From the NCBI RefSeq assembly GCF_000160575.1, contig NZ_GG697130.1, positions 42,889-106,888 on the forward strand: a stretch of 64,000 nucleotides of DNA, written 5' to 3'. The translations under genes were made by a program, and so were the position numbers. The stretch's first letter is position 1. Each line of letters begins with the position of its first letter. This DNA comes from Weissella paramesenteroides ATCC 33313 (lineage in GTDB: Bacteria > Bacillota > Bacilli > Lactobacillales > Lactobacillaceae). Of the stretch, positions 8,866 to 17,042 are shown piece after piece. The notes beneath the pieces are model-generated. The model was given only the letters and a program-made list of their open reading frames with translations. It made no database searches and was not told the origin of the DNA.

Positions 8866-8894
8866 ATTATAACACACAACAAAAAGCCCACCAA
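8866..8894 (-). promoter_or_regulatory. Promoter of small RNA copy A
   Basis: TTGGTG (8889-8894), a 17-base spacer and TATAAT (8866-8871) with an upstream TG, on the minus strand. The -35 lies inside the lysin terminator, so termination of the late operon and initiation of the RNA share DNA. Confidence 0.6.
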
Positions 8895-8923
8895 ACTATT
8901 CAATCGAATAACCTAGTGGGCTT
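8880..8923 (-). terminator. Terminator after the lysin gene
   Basis: Stem between AAGCCCAC and GTGGGCTT, extended by an inner stem (TTATTC with GAATAG), then a T run on the minus strand. Confidence 0.75.
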
Positions 8924-8953
8924 AATTTTGCGACCGACATTAATGTCGGTCCC

Positions 8954-10057
8954 TTATTTAGTTAATAACGAATTGGCATTGTACCAGATGTTGCCATAAA
9001 CACCTTCAACGATACCAGCACCATTTGAGGCGTTATCGTATCGATCAATTGTACCATAGCTGTAACCAGTTTTGAACTTAACTGTATCGCCAACACGAGT
9101 TGCTGCATAGTTACCACGAGTGATGTTATCTAGCATAGCTAGTGGAATACCATTGGCCGTCCACGAGGCGTCTTTACCGCCAGCAAGGTCGTAATTGATA
9201 GCCTGCCACATACCATTGACATAAGCAATCTTGTCCACACGGAAGCTCTTGTAAGCCGTGAAACGATTACCCGCATTCTTAAACTGCTTGATGGCTAATG
9301 TGTCTGGCTTGTTCACCACTGGCTTACTTGGCGTGATATTTGGCACCACAGCGTTCTTATCAGTGCCAGCTGTAAAGAAGTTGTCGTACAGAATTGAAGC
9401 GTCAAAACGTCCCAATGAGCTGGCGAAGGTTTGGTTTGACGTCCATTGCCAAGCGTGCTCAGTTGAATAAAGCTTCATAGCCGATGTGGGTACGTATGGG
9501 TATTGCGCCAACCACGCCTTTTCCCCAGCAGGACTGACACTTGATGAGTAACCACCAGTGTAAGTGGTTGAGCGGTAACCATACGCCCGCACACGGTTTT
9601 CAAACGCTGTTGCAACTGGTTGCATACGTGAGCCCATTGACAATTGGTATGAGTTCTCAATATCAACTGCCAAGACAGCACCAACAGGTAAGCCGTCAGC
9701 CTTTGCCATACGAACCGCATAATCAGCTTCAGCAATCGCCCCAGCAACTGTCGTTGATGACAGGAAATGGTACCCGTTGATGTAAACACCAGCAGCCTTA
9801 GCGGCTGCAATGTTTCCTGGTGCGGTGTAATCATGGAAAGTCGTTCCTTCTGAAATCTTGGTGGTGATTGCCTTAACACCGTAATTGTTGCGCATATACA
9901 CGAACTCTGGCGCTGTCATTTGGCCGTTATGATTAGACGTATCGACCATATCCACACGAGGTGTGTCAGCATGGACAGTATCAGATGATACATAGCCAAC
10001 ACCTGCGAATGCTAAAAAAGCACCTGTCACAACAAGTGCTTGCTTTAATTTATTCAT
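8954..10057 (-). CDS. Secreted endolysin, GH25 muramidase with C-terminal wall-binding domain
   Basis: 367 residues. A Sec-type signal peptide (basic start, hydrophobic core, VHA-DTP cleavage near residue 30) precedes a GH25 lysozyme domain (about 33-215) with VDMVDTS and the catalytic VDIEN motif (D132, E134). A linker and a C-terminal domain (about 255-367) resembling SH3-type wall-binding modules follow. GH25 enzymes cleave the MurNAc-GlcNAc bond of peptidoglycan. The signal peptide means export can use Sec, with the holin acting as trigger rather than pore. AAAGGAG precedes the ATG. Confidence 0.9.
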   Translation of the reverse strand: MNKLKQALVVTGAFLAFAGVGYVSSDTVHADTPRVDMVDTSNHNGQMTAPEFVYMRNNYGVKAITTKISEGTTFHDYTAPGNIAAAKAAGVYINGYHFLSSTTVAGAIAEADYAVRMAKADGLPVGAVLAVDIENSYQLSMGSRMQPVATAFENRVRAYGYRSTTYTGGYSSSVSPAGEKAWLAQYPYVPTSAMKLYSTEHAWQWTSNQTFASSLGRFDASILYDNFFTAGTDKNAVVPNITPSKPVVNKPDTLAIKQFKNAGNRFTAYKSFRVDKIAYVNGMWQAINYDLAGGKDASWTANGIPLAMLDNITRGNYAATRVGDTVKFKTGYSYGTIDRYDNASNGAGIVEGVYGNIWYNANSLLTK

Positions 10058-10067
10058 AACATCTCCT

Positions 10068-10364
10068 TTATTTTAATTGGTCAGTCGTATCAGGTACTTG
10101 AGTGACCTTAGCTGGCGATTCTATTTGCGATTTAGCTGGTGTCTCAACAACACCACCACCTGATACAACACCGAGAATTCCTAGAATAGTCAGCATGGTG
10201 TTAACAACAGCAACAATAGCGTTCCAGTCACCCGTAAATTTAATCCCAAAAGCCGCAAATAATTGCTGAATTAGGACAATCAATAAAGAAAGCAGACCAG
10301 CAATCATCTTTCCAGAGTAACTACCGTCTGCATTCTTAAGCGAATTATTTATTTTTTTAATCAT
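10068..10364 (-). CDS. Phage holin (phi LC3-like)
   Basis: 98 residues with two hydrophobic helices (about 20-42 and 50-72), a glycine-rich turn and a polar C-terminal tail. This is the layout of phi LC3/phage_holin_1 holins of lactic phages. It sits between the XhlA-like protein and the lysin. Its start overlaps the end of the preceding gene by 8 bases. Expected role: membrane permeabilisation at lysis. Confidence 0.8.
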   Translation of the reverse strand: MIKKINNSLKNADGSYSGKMIAGLLSLLIVLIQQLFAAFGIKFTGDWNAIVAVVNTMLTILGILGVVSGGGVVETPAKSQIESPAKVTQVPDTTDQLK

Positions 10365-10638
10365 TGTGTTTGAAAACCTCCTTAGAAAGGTTGATTAGTT
10401 TTTCATCATGACGTTCCAAGATACGATCATGACCATCTAAGCGTTTATCGATGGCATTAATACGAATTTCTTGCTTATCAAACGTCTTGTTCAGCCTATC
10501 CAGACTGTCAATTAAACTATCCATGCGACTAGATATGGGATATAGCGAACCTTTGATTGCTGTTTTAAATATGAACCCTACAGCAGTTGATACACCACCG
10601 ATAATACCAACAATTGCTGCAATATCTGCCCAATGCAA
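10357..10638 (-). CDS. XhlA/haemolysin-like small membrane protein of the lysis module
   Basis: 93 residues read from a TTG. One N-terminal hydrophobic helix (about 5-28) is followed by a charged coiled coil with DRL and IDKRLDGHD heptads, as in XhlA-type co-holins. The best ribosome site (AGAGGTG) fits an ATT codon at 10650 rather than the TTG, so the protein may start four codons earlier with a rare initiator. It precedes the holin and overlaps it. Confidence 0.6.
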   Translation of the reverse strand: MHWADIAAIVGIIGGVSTAVGFIFKTAIKGSLYPISSRMDSLIDSLDRLNKTFDKQEIRINAIDKRLDGHDRILERHDEKLINLSKEVFKHND

Positions 10639-10684
10639 ATTAACAAAAATATGATCACCTCTTTTCGACTAACTTATTGCCTGA

Positions 10685-10963
10685 TTACTTAACATCAGTT
10701 TCACCTGTGGTTACTGTTGTATCAGAGGCCTGACTAGCTAACTCAGTTGCCTTTTTGTCTGCCGCATCAAACACTGTGTTTTGGAAAGTCGTTAGACTAT
10801 CACGGAATAACTTAGTGTTAGCACGATAAACGTCTTGATTAGAAATATAGTAATTCACGCTAGGTACTGCGCTCTCATCAACGGAACCGTTGAAGTTTAC
10901 GAATGGTTTATTGTCAGCTGCTTGTAGTTGTGCTGAAAATGAAATTGATTGTTTAATATCCAT
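10685..10963 (-). CDS. Hypothetical phage protein downstream of the tail-tip gene
   Basis: 92 residues, soluble, no recognised domain. The central part has YYISNQDVYRANTKLF and the C-terminus is alanine/threonine-rich. A clear AGGAGA precedes the start and the stop of the previous gene is 2 bases away, so it belongs to the late operon. Position suggests a small tail accessory or pre-lysis protein. Confidence 0.6.
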   Translation of the reverse strand: MDIKQSISFSAQLQAADNKPFVNFNGSVDESAVPSVNYYISNQDVYRANTKLFRDSLTTFQNTVFDAADKKATELASQASDTTVTTGETDVK

Positions 10964-10965
10964 GA

Positions 10966-11361
10966 TTAATTCTCCTGTTCTGTTTCTAGGGCATCAAAAA
11001 AAGCATCGAAAGCTTCTGCATATTGTGGATCAATATCTTCATTCCACTCTGCAAAATATTCTTTCAACGCTTTCATAAGGGTTGGTTGGTTAAGTTCAAT
11101 AGTTACTTCTTCATTTAATAGCACCGCATGTTCGGTATGATACTCGATTGGCGCAACGCCATCTGACCAATTAATTTGTCCCTGCTCATTAACCTCACCG
11201 TTAAAATCAGCTACCAGTTGCTTTTCTGACTCGGCTAAGTTTTGTAACTCAGCGTTTAAACTAGCAACTAGTTTTGTTCTAGCTCGACTAACCTGTGCTG
11301 GCAAGGTTAATGATTGTAGGAAATTTCCTACTGGTACGAGTGCTTTGTTTTGTAAATTCAT
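10966..11361 (-). CDS. DUF1617-like phage protein
   Basis: 131 residues, acidic. The segment SRARTKLVASLN and the following E-rich helix resemble DUF1617 proteins found between tail-fibre and holin genes of lactic phages. No enzymatic motif. GGAGAC precedes the ATG. Function unknown. Confidence 0.55.
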   Translation of the reverse strand: MNLQNKALVPVGNFLQSLTLPAQVSRARTKLVASLNAELQNLAESEKQLVADFNGEVNEQGQINWSDGVAPIEYHTEHAVLLNEEVTIELNQPTLMKALKEYFAEWNEDIDPQYAEAFDAFFDALETEQEN

Positions 11362-11370
11362 TTGTGTCTC

Positions 11371-14300
11371 CTAAATATTGTATCCTGCTTTTCTGGCTAC
11401 ATTGGCAAGCGAAACGACGTTATTACCGTGTTTTAAATAAATTTCTTCACTTCCAAATAAGATAGCACCCCCAGATGTTCCCTTATCCGACCCCATCATA
11501 GCTGGATAAGTTGTGCCGTTATATACAATTGGTCTAAATTGAAGCGCCTGGTAAGAACCAGGCACATCAAAATGCCCGTGTAGATTCAAATTTCCATACT
11601 TTTCCTCATTTCCAAAATGACGAAAATCATCCAACATTGTCCAACCTTGTGGGTAGTTTGTTTGTGATGAAGCATACTGACTATTCCACACTAGTAGGTC
11701 TGTAATACCATAACTTGAGTTAGTTATTCCAAACTTTATACCATCACCACCATAAAAATTTTTTCCTCCACCTTTCCAAAAAATATCATCCTTCTTGGTT
11801 GTGTGCCAGCCCTTCAAAACAATCGACAAATAGTCAACCGTTGTATTATCAAGACGTAGCCAACCTGTATAACCTATACGCTCAGCGGAATCTGAAGTAT
11901 AATCGATTTTTCCATTCGAAAGTTCAGTAACCGACCGACCAGTTGTCACAGCAAAACCAGTGTCTGAGATAGCCATATTAGAACTATCTGTAGATACAAC
12001 CATTCCTGAACTATCAATTTTCACACTAGAGTATGCACTATTCCAGTACGATTTAATAAAGTTCGTAATGTTACCACTTAGGCTGCTGACATCTAGATTA
12101 ATAACGTTAATCTTTGCTGCATTGATTGTTCCAGTAGTAATATTTGAGGCATTCAAATTTTTGAAGTTACCACCTTTAGCATAAAAATCACCTGTAACAG
12201 TTACGTTACCGTCTAAGGTGATTTGCTTACCAACGATACGAGTATTGGATGTGTCACCATTAATACCACTGATTAATTTACCTGAATTGTCTTGAATACC
12301 AATTGCCCAGTTATCTTTAAACAGTTGCAAAATGGTATCAGTATTATGGTAGCCACCAGGCATATAAGCCATGGCTGTATTTGTAAATGTCAACATTGGA
12401 CGAGATAGATAAGCATTTGTTCCTTCACGTGTTTGGAAAGAAACACGTATGTGATGAGCATTTGTAGGAACTGAAACATTTTCCCATTTTTGTGTTTGCC
12501 ACCCTTTACCTACGGGTGTATCCCATCTTTTATTCACACTACTAATGGTTGACCCATCAGCATTTTTAAATTGAATCCATAAGTTGGCATAATTGTTCAT
12601 CGTATTGGTAGTTGCGTCCCATGAAATTGAAACAACCGTTCCACCATTATTTCCTGGTAATGCTACATCTTGTTCCAAATAGGCATAATACTTAGTTGTA
12701 TTCCCATCAACGTTCACGTTTACTGTATTAACACCGACAACTGTTTCTCCATTTCTTAGATAGCTACGATAAAAGTTGCTATTAAAGCCACCAGCTCCGT
12801 TATTAGCAACGTTCCAGCCTTGCAAATCTGGTGTAAATTGTGTGTTAAATAAGCGATTTACTTGCGATACACTGGCCATAATACCCTCGGCTGATTGTTC
12901 AATAGCTGATTGATAACCAGTCGTTGCCGATTGAATTTGGCTGATAGTGTAATCCTTAGATTGCTGTAAAGTGTTTTTATCACCTGTTGTACGATCCTGA
13001 ATTTCATCAGTAATTTGATCGGCTAGTTGCGTATGAATTGATTCAACGGTTGCATTGTTATTGTAGTTACTTGGCGTATAAGTACCAATTGTTTTTTCGA
13101 ATGCAAGCATCGGTTTAGCTAAATAAGCTGTAACTTTTTCTGACGCATAAAACATTACCTGCAACGTTCTGGCACCATCAGGTATCGCCAACCCTTCTAT
13201 TTTTTGAACTGGCCACTTACCACTTGTGTCTGACCAATCAGCTTGCTTTGCTGTGCCAATAATTTTATTTGATGAATCATAAAATCCCAACGAAACTGTT
13301 TGTTTACCAGTCGTACTTGGATTGGTATATGATTGCCAACTTAATGAGACATATCCTCTAGCTCCTGGCGTTGAAGCCAATGTAACGGTCTGTGCAAGTA
13401 TCGACACTGCAACGTTGTCATTCATTGTATTAAAGCCAACCGTAACTTTATTGACAGTTTGGTCAAAATAGGAACGGTAAGGTGCTTTACCAACACTACT
13501 TGTATCCCAACCTTCTAAATCTGGATCGAATTCCGAGTTATTAAGATGGTTGACCTGACCCATACTCTCCACAGTAGTCTGTACACCCTTAGCTGTTTGG
13601 ATAGCTGTTGTAGCATCAGACTGTGCCTTTGTAGCAACCGTCATACCGTTAGCTGCAAGCGCCGCTGTGGCAGATAGACCATTCTTTGGATCCATTACTA
13701 ATCCGGTAATGTGGTCGATGCCTAATTCTAATGCTGCGACACGGGTGTTGTTGTTGTAATTTCCTGGGACGTAGTCACCGATGGTATTAGTAAAGCTTAC
13801 CATTGGCTGGAAGATATAAGCGTTAGTTCCTTCTCTTGTTTCAAAACGAATATCAACTTGTTTGGCATCAATTGGTATTGAAATGTTTTCCCACTTTAAA
13901 ACGTTGTACTTGTTCAAAGTGCTGTCGTTCCAATTACCCATTGTATTTTTACCAAGAGACACACCGTTTACATCTTGCCACACTAACCAAATATGACAAT
14001 AATTATCCATTCTTCGAGTGTTGACACGCCATGTTAAAGACATAACATCTGTACTAAGACGTGTGCTTGGCAATAAAATGGTTTGTGATAACCTAGCAAA
14101 TGTACTAGCATCTGCGTTTACAGTGTTAAATCCAATACCTCGTGAACCATAAGTAGCAAACGATGCATACGGAGCATTACTTCCTTTGTCGGCATATAAA
14201 GTCCACCCTTCCAAATCAGGATTAAACTCCGTATTCATCAACTGATTAACTTGCCCTTGCGCATTGGCTTTCGCTTGTAACTCGGTAACAGTCTGCGATA

Positions 14301-16221
14301 TACCATTAATCGTTTGTTGCTGTACAGAATATTTGCCACTTAAATCACCAGTCGTTTTATCGAAGTCAGTCTGACTAACCTTAGAAGTGATCTGATTGTT
14401 CAGAGCGTTGATACTTGCGGTGTTCGCAGAAACTTTCTTATCATTTGCTGTTTCATACTTAGCCACATCTGCGGTAACTGCATCAGCAGTCGCTTTAACC
14501 TGACCGTACTTCGTGGTTAAGTCACGAGTGACAGTATCAAAATCATTCTGTGAAACTTTACCGGCTAATTCGTTATTAGCTGCAATAATATCAGATTGTG
14601 CTTTTGATACTTCTGAACCCAATTCTTGCTTAGCTTTCGCCAATTCTGAATTAGCACTACTTAACGCACTATTAGCTTGTGCCTTAGCGTATGCTGATGC
14701 ACTGTTTGCCACGGTGTCTGCATGAGCTGACGCACTGTTCGCCATTGATGCTGCATTACTAGAAAACACCGCCCGTTCAACAGCTGCACTACTTAATGCT
14801 GCATTAGCTTCTGATTGGAAAACAGCTGCTTCACTGGCACGCACTTCGTCCATAGCAGCTGCTTGTGATTTAGCAGTTTCGATTGTGTCTTCGACAGCCA
14901 AGTCTATTTGTTCACTGATATTACTTGAAACCTTTTCAACCCAAATTTCACCATTCCACTCATAAACCACCGTATCACCATTAGGCAGGTACTTAAAAAA
15001 CGTATCTCCTACTTTTGGATTTTCTGGAGCAACTGTACCAAATGTAACAGGATTACGTCCAACTTGGTTGATAGTCCATTGTGTTTGCTCACTGGCAATC
15101 GATTGCGAAGAACTAACACTATTTATTTGTGAAGTGATGTCGTTTGAACTTAAATCGTCACCTAACGATATTTCAGTTTGCGCTGGATCTAGCAAGTCAT
15201 AATTAACCTCAAACACACGAGTTTTGTAACTTAAATCTCGTTCGCTGTGCATGATTAATACTGTATCACCAAGTGATAAACCGCCAACGTCAGCGACAGT
15301 TGCTGAATATTGAATTTTAGGATGGTTGACTGATTGTAATGTCTTGTAAGCTGAATTAATTAACGTATTAACATCATCAATTTCATCGTATGTTTCTAGC
15401 AGCAACCGATAGTTACCGTCAATTTGTCCCCATTCAGCATTCGCCGTTGGATCGTACAAAATGATTTCCCCAGCTGGTTTATCCAATGGCTTGCCGGATG
15501 ATTTTTTCCAAACAGCGTCAGCAATATTCAATCTGCGACCATAGCCATCGGGTGTTGATGCATCCTTATCACCATCAGTCTCAACACCTTTACCACGAGG
15601 TAGTATAGCCGTGTAAATACCTGAAGTATCGCTCTGCCGTTCAATAGTCAGCAAGTTAGATCCCTTGGCAAATACCTTAGATGTATCTTCTCCTTGGCGT
15701 GCCAAATAGTCCATATAACGACCACTAATCGCATTACCTTCTATTTCTACATAGAATACAATCTCACCACCTAACAGGTCTACAACGTTACTTATTGCCG
15801 TTAAATGGTCCGTGTAATAAAAATTAGTTTTAGCAGTACCAGCCACATTGACGTTGTTCAGTTCCCAATTAGATTCATTGAGTGCTATCTCCATTAAGGT
15901 CTTAGCATCAGTTTCTGCTGGTCGTTTGTCTTCGATATAACCATAAGTAGCGAGCTCCTGATAAGCCAGTTCGTAGGCTGAATAATCAATCATATCAGCG
16001 TTATCCGTACGCTCTGTTAAGCGCAACATTACAAACTTGCTATCATCTAATGGATGCGGTACAGCAACAAATTTAGCGCTACTAGATAATGATTTATTCG
16101 CTGGTAATGAAAATTCAAACGTTGTCGCTGTATTTATCTTAAAATCAAGATGACCAGCCGTTAAATCTTCATTGGTTAGTACCTTAATAATCTTTTGTTT
16201 ATTATCAAAAATGTAAATCAT
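11371..16221 (-). CDS. Tail-tip/antireceptor protein (prophage endopeptidase-type Tal) with three repeated binding modules
   Basis: 1616 residues. The N-terminal 350-400 residues match the baseplate-hub region of phage minor structural proteins (gp44/Tal-like). An alanine/serine-rich coiled coil (about 440-600) follows. Three homologous modules come next, about 656-826, 888-1057 and 1119-1293, each opening with a QVN-L-N-F-PDL-GW signature and ending P-x-x-Y-N/H-N. They look like carbohydrate-binding jelly-roll modules. The C-terminus (about 1310-1616) is a beta-rich fibre-like tip. As no separate receptor-binding gene follows, this protein probably recognises the host surface. Its ATG overlaps the Dit stop (ATGA). 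Confidence 0.85.
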   Translation of the reverse strand: MIYIFDNKQKIIKVLTNEDLTAGHLDFKINTATTFEFSLPANKSLSSSAKFVAVPHPLDDSKFVMLRLTERTDNADMIDYSAYELAYQELATYGYIEDKRPAETDAKTLMEIALNESNWELNNVNVAGTAKTNFYYTDHLTAISNVVDLLGGEIVFYVEIEGNAISGRYMDYLARQGEDTSKVFAKGSNLLTIERQSDTSGIYTAILPRGKGVETDGDKDASTPDGYGRRLNIADAVWKKSSGKPLDKPAGEIILYDPTANAEWGQIDGNYRLLLETYDEIDDVNTLINSAYKTLQSVNHPKIQYSATVADVGGLSLGDTVLIMHSERDLSYKTRVFEVNYDLLDPAQTEISLGDDLSSNDITSQINSVSSSQSIASEQTQWTINQVGRNPVTFGTVAPENPKVGDTFFKYLPNGDTVVYEWNGEIWVEKVSSNISEQIDLAVEDTIETAKSQAAAMDEVRASEAAVFQSEANAALSSAAVERAVFSSNAASMANSASAHADTVANSASAYAKAQANSALSSANSELAKAKQELGSEVSKAQSDIIAANNELAGKVSQNDFDTVTRDLTTKYGQVKATADAVTADVAKYETANDKKVSANTASINALNNQITSKVSQTDFDKTTGDLSGKYSVQQQTINGISQTVTELQAKANAQGQVNQLMNTEFNPDLEGWTLYADKGSNAPYASFATYGSRGIGFNTVNADASTFARLSQTILLPSTRLSTDVMSLTWRVNTRRMDNYCHIWLVWQDVNGVSLGKNTMGNWNDSTLNKYNVLKWENISIPIDAKQVDIRFETREGTNAYIFQPMVSFTNTIGDYVPGNYNNNTRVAALELGIDHITGLVMDPKNGLSATAALAANGMTVATKAQSDATTAIQTAKGVQTTVESMGQVNHLNNSEFDPDLEGWDTSSVGKAPYRSYFDQTVNKVTVGFNTMNDNVAVSILAQTVTLASTPGARGYVSLSWQSYTNPSTTGKQTVSLGFYDSSNKIIGTAKQADWSDTSGKWPVQKIEGLAIPDGARTLQVMFYASEKVTAYLAKPMLAFEKTIGTYTPSNYNNNATVESIHTQLADQITDEIQDRTTGDKNTLQQSKDYTISQIQSATTGYQSAIEQSAEGIMASVSQVNRLFNTQFTPDLQGWNVANNGAGGFNSNFYRSYLRNGETVVGVNTVNVNVDGNTTKYYAYLEQDVALPGNNGGTVVSISWDATTNTMNNYANLWIQFKNADGSTISSVNKRWDTPVGKGWQTQKWENVSVPTNAHHIRVSFQTREGTNAYLSRPMLTFTNTAMAYMPGGYHNTDTILQLFKDNWAIGIQDNSGKLISGINGDTSNTRIVGKQITLDGNVTVTGDFYAKGGNFKNLNASNITTGTINAAKINVINLDVSSLSGNITNFIKSYWNSAYSSVKIDSSGMVVSTDSSNMAISDTGFAVTTGRSVTELSNGKIDYTSDSAERIGYTGWLRLDNTTVDYLSIVLKGWHTTKKDDIFWKGGGKNFYGGDGIKFGITNSSYGITDLLVWNSQYASSQTNYPQGWTMLDDFRHFGNEEKYGNLNLHGHFDVPGSYQALQFRPIVYNGTTYPAMMGSDKGTSGGAILFGSEEIYLKHGNNVVSLANVARKAGYNI

Positions 16222-17024
16222 AGTACTTTCACCTTATACGACAACGATATTGAGCTGGCTTGCGTACTAGCAATTTTTGTACCGTTTTTAATTTTAGCTT
16301 CAAAAATATCACTGTTGTTAATATCAATCGTTGAATTGACTAACCTTTTAACATTGGTACTGGGTTTCAATTCAGTAATTGTTTTCGCCTTGTAATCAAT
16401 GGTGTATATGTTACCTGCTTCAAAAGAACCAGTGAGTGTTAATGTATAACTACCAACAGTCAACAAAATTTTAGAAACGTCAGCGCTATTAGTTAAAACA
16501 ATTGTGTCAAAACCTTGTGCATAACTTAGTGTTTTATCTGAAATGGTAATTGCATTCATACCAGATAAGTTCTTAGTTGCACCATACTTGTAAGGATCAG
16601 ACATCGTAATTTCAAACACACCTGTCGTTGATAAACGACCAGGATTATCTAATACATTAGATGTCACGGTTCCGTATCGTGTGTAATCAGGTTCATCGGC
16701 AAATTTAAAAGCGACCTCATTGCCTTGGAGATAATTGTTTAAACTATCATTCAAGACATTGAAGTCGCTATTTGTTTTAGCAGCTACCATGTATTTCACA
16801 TTAATCTTATTTGATTCTATCCGTGACGATAGGAATAAATCACCATCAAACAATCCAGTAGCTGTTGACACTGAACGAGTAAAATTCGAACGTCCCTCAA
16901 CATTGAGAGTTTGGTAACCCACTAATTCACTGTCCAATTTATGACCATTGAACGTGATAGATTCACTTGGCAACGATAGTGCGGATGTTCCAACAGTCAA
17001 ATCTGTAAATTCATATAAGCTCAA
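16218..17024 (-). CDS. Distal tail protein (Dit)
   Basis: 268 residues. The N-terminal domain has the siphovirus tail-component pattern (FNG motif, then LEVEGRSNFTR-like region), followed by DEPDYTRYG and a SDPYKYG turn typical of Dit proteins. Dit forms the hexameric ring joining the tail tube to the tip. The start is a TTG 8 bases after AAAGGAGGGG. It lies between the tape measure and Tal genes as expected. Confidence 0.85.
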   Translation of the reverse strand: MSLYEFTDLTVGTSALSLPSESITFNGHKLDSELVGYQTLNVEGRSNFTRSVSTATGLFDGDLFLSSRIESNKINVKYMVAAKTNSDFNVLNDSLNNYLQGNEVAFKFADEPDYTRYGTVTSNVLDNPGRLSTTGVFEITMSDPYKYGATKNLSGMNAITISDKTLSYAQGFDTIVLTNSADVSKILLTVGSYTLTLTGSFEAGNIYTIDYKAKTITELKPSTNVKRLVNSTIDINNSDIFEAKIKNGTKIASTQASSISLSYKVKVL

Positions 17025-17042
17025 TTCGTCCCCTCCTTTCTA

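Noticed and set aside
8803..8874. Small RNA copy A contains a 23-codon frame starting MISIEAILQLLY that could be a toxin peptide
   Set aside because: Copy B does not keep the start codon or the frame, and the changes preserve RNA pairing instead. No ribosome site is evident.
8534..8894. CRISPR-like appearance of repeated units near attL
   Set aside because: Only two long units with promoters and terminators; no short repeat-spacer pattern and no cas genes.
9475..9879. 134-codon frame inside the lysin gene
   Set aside because: Same-strand shadow in another phase with no ribosome site or recognisable domain.
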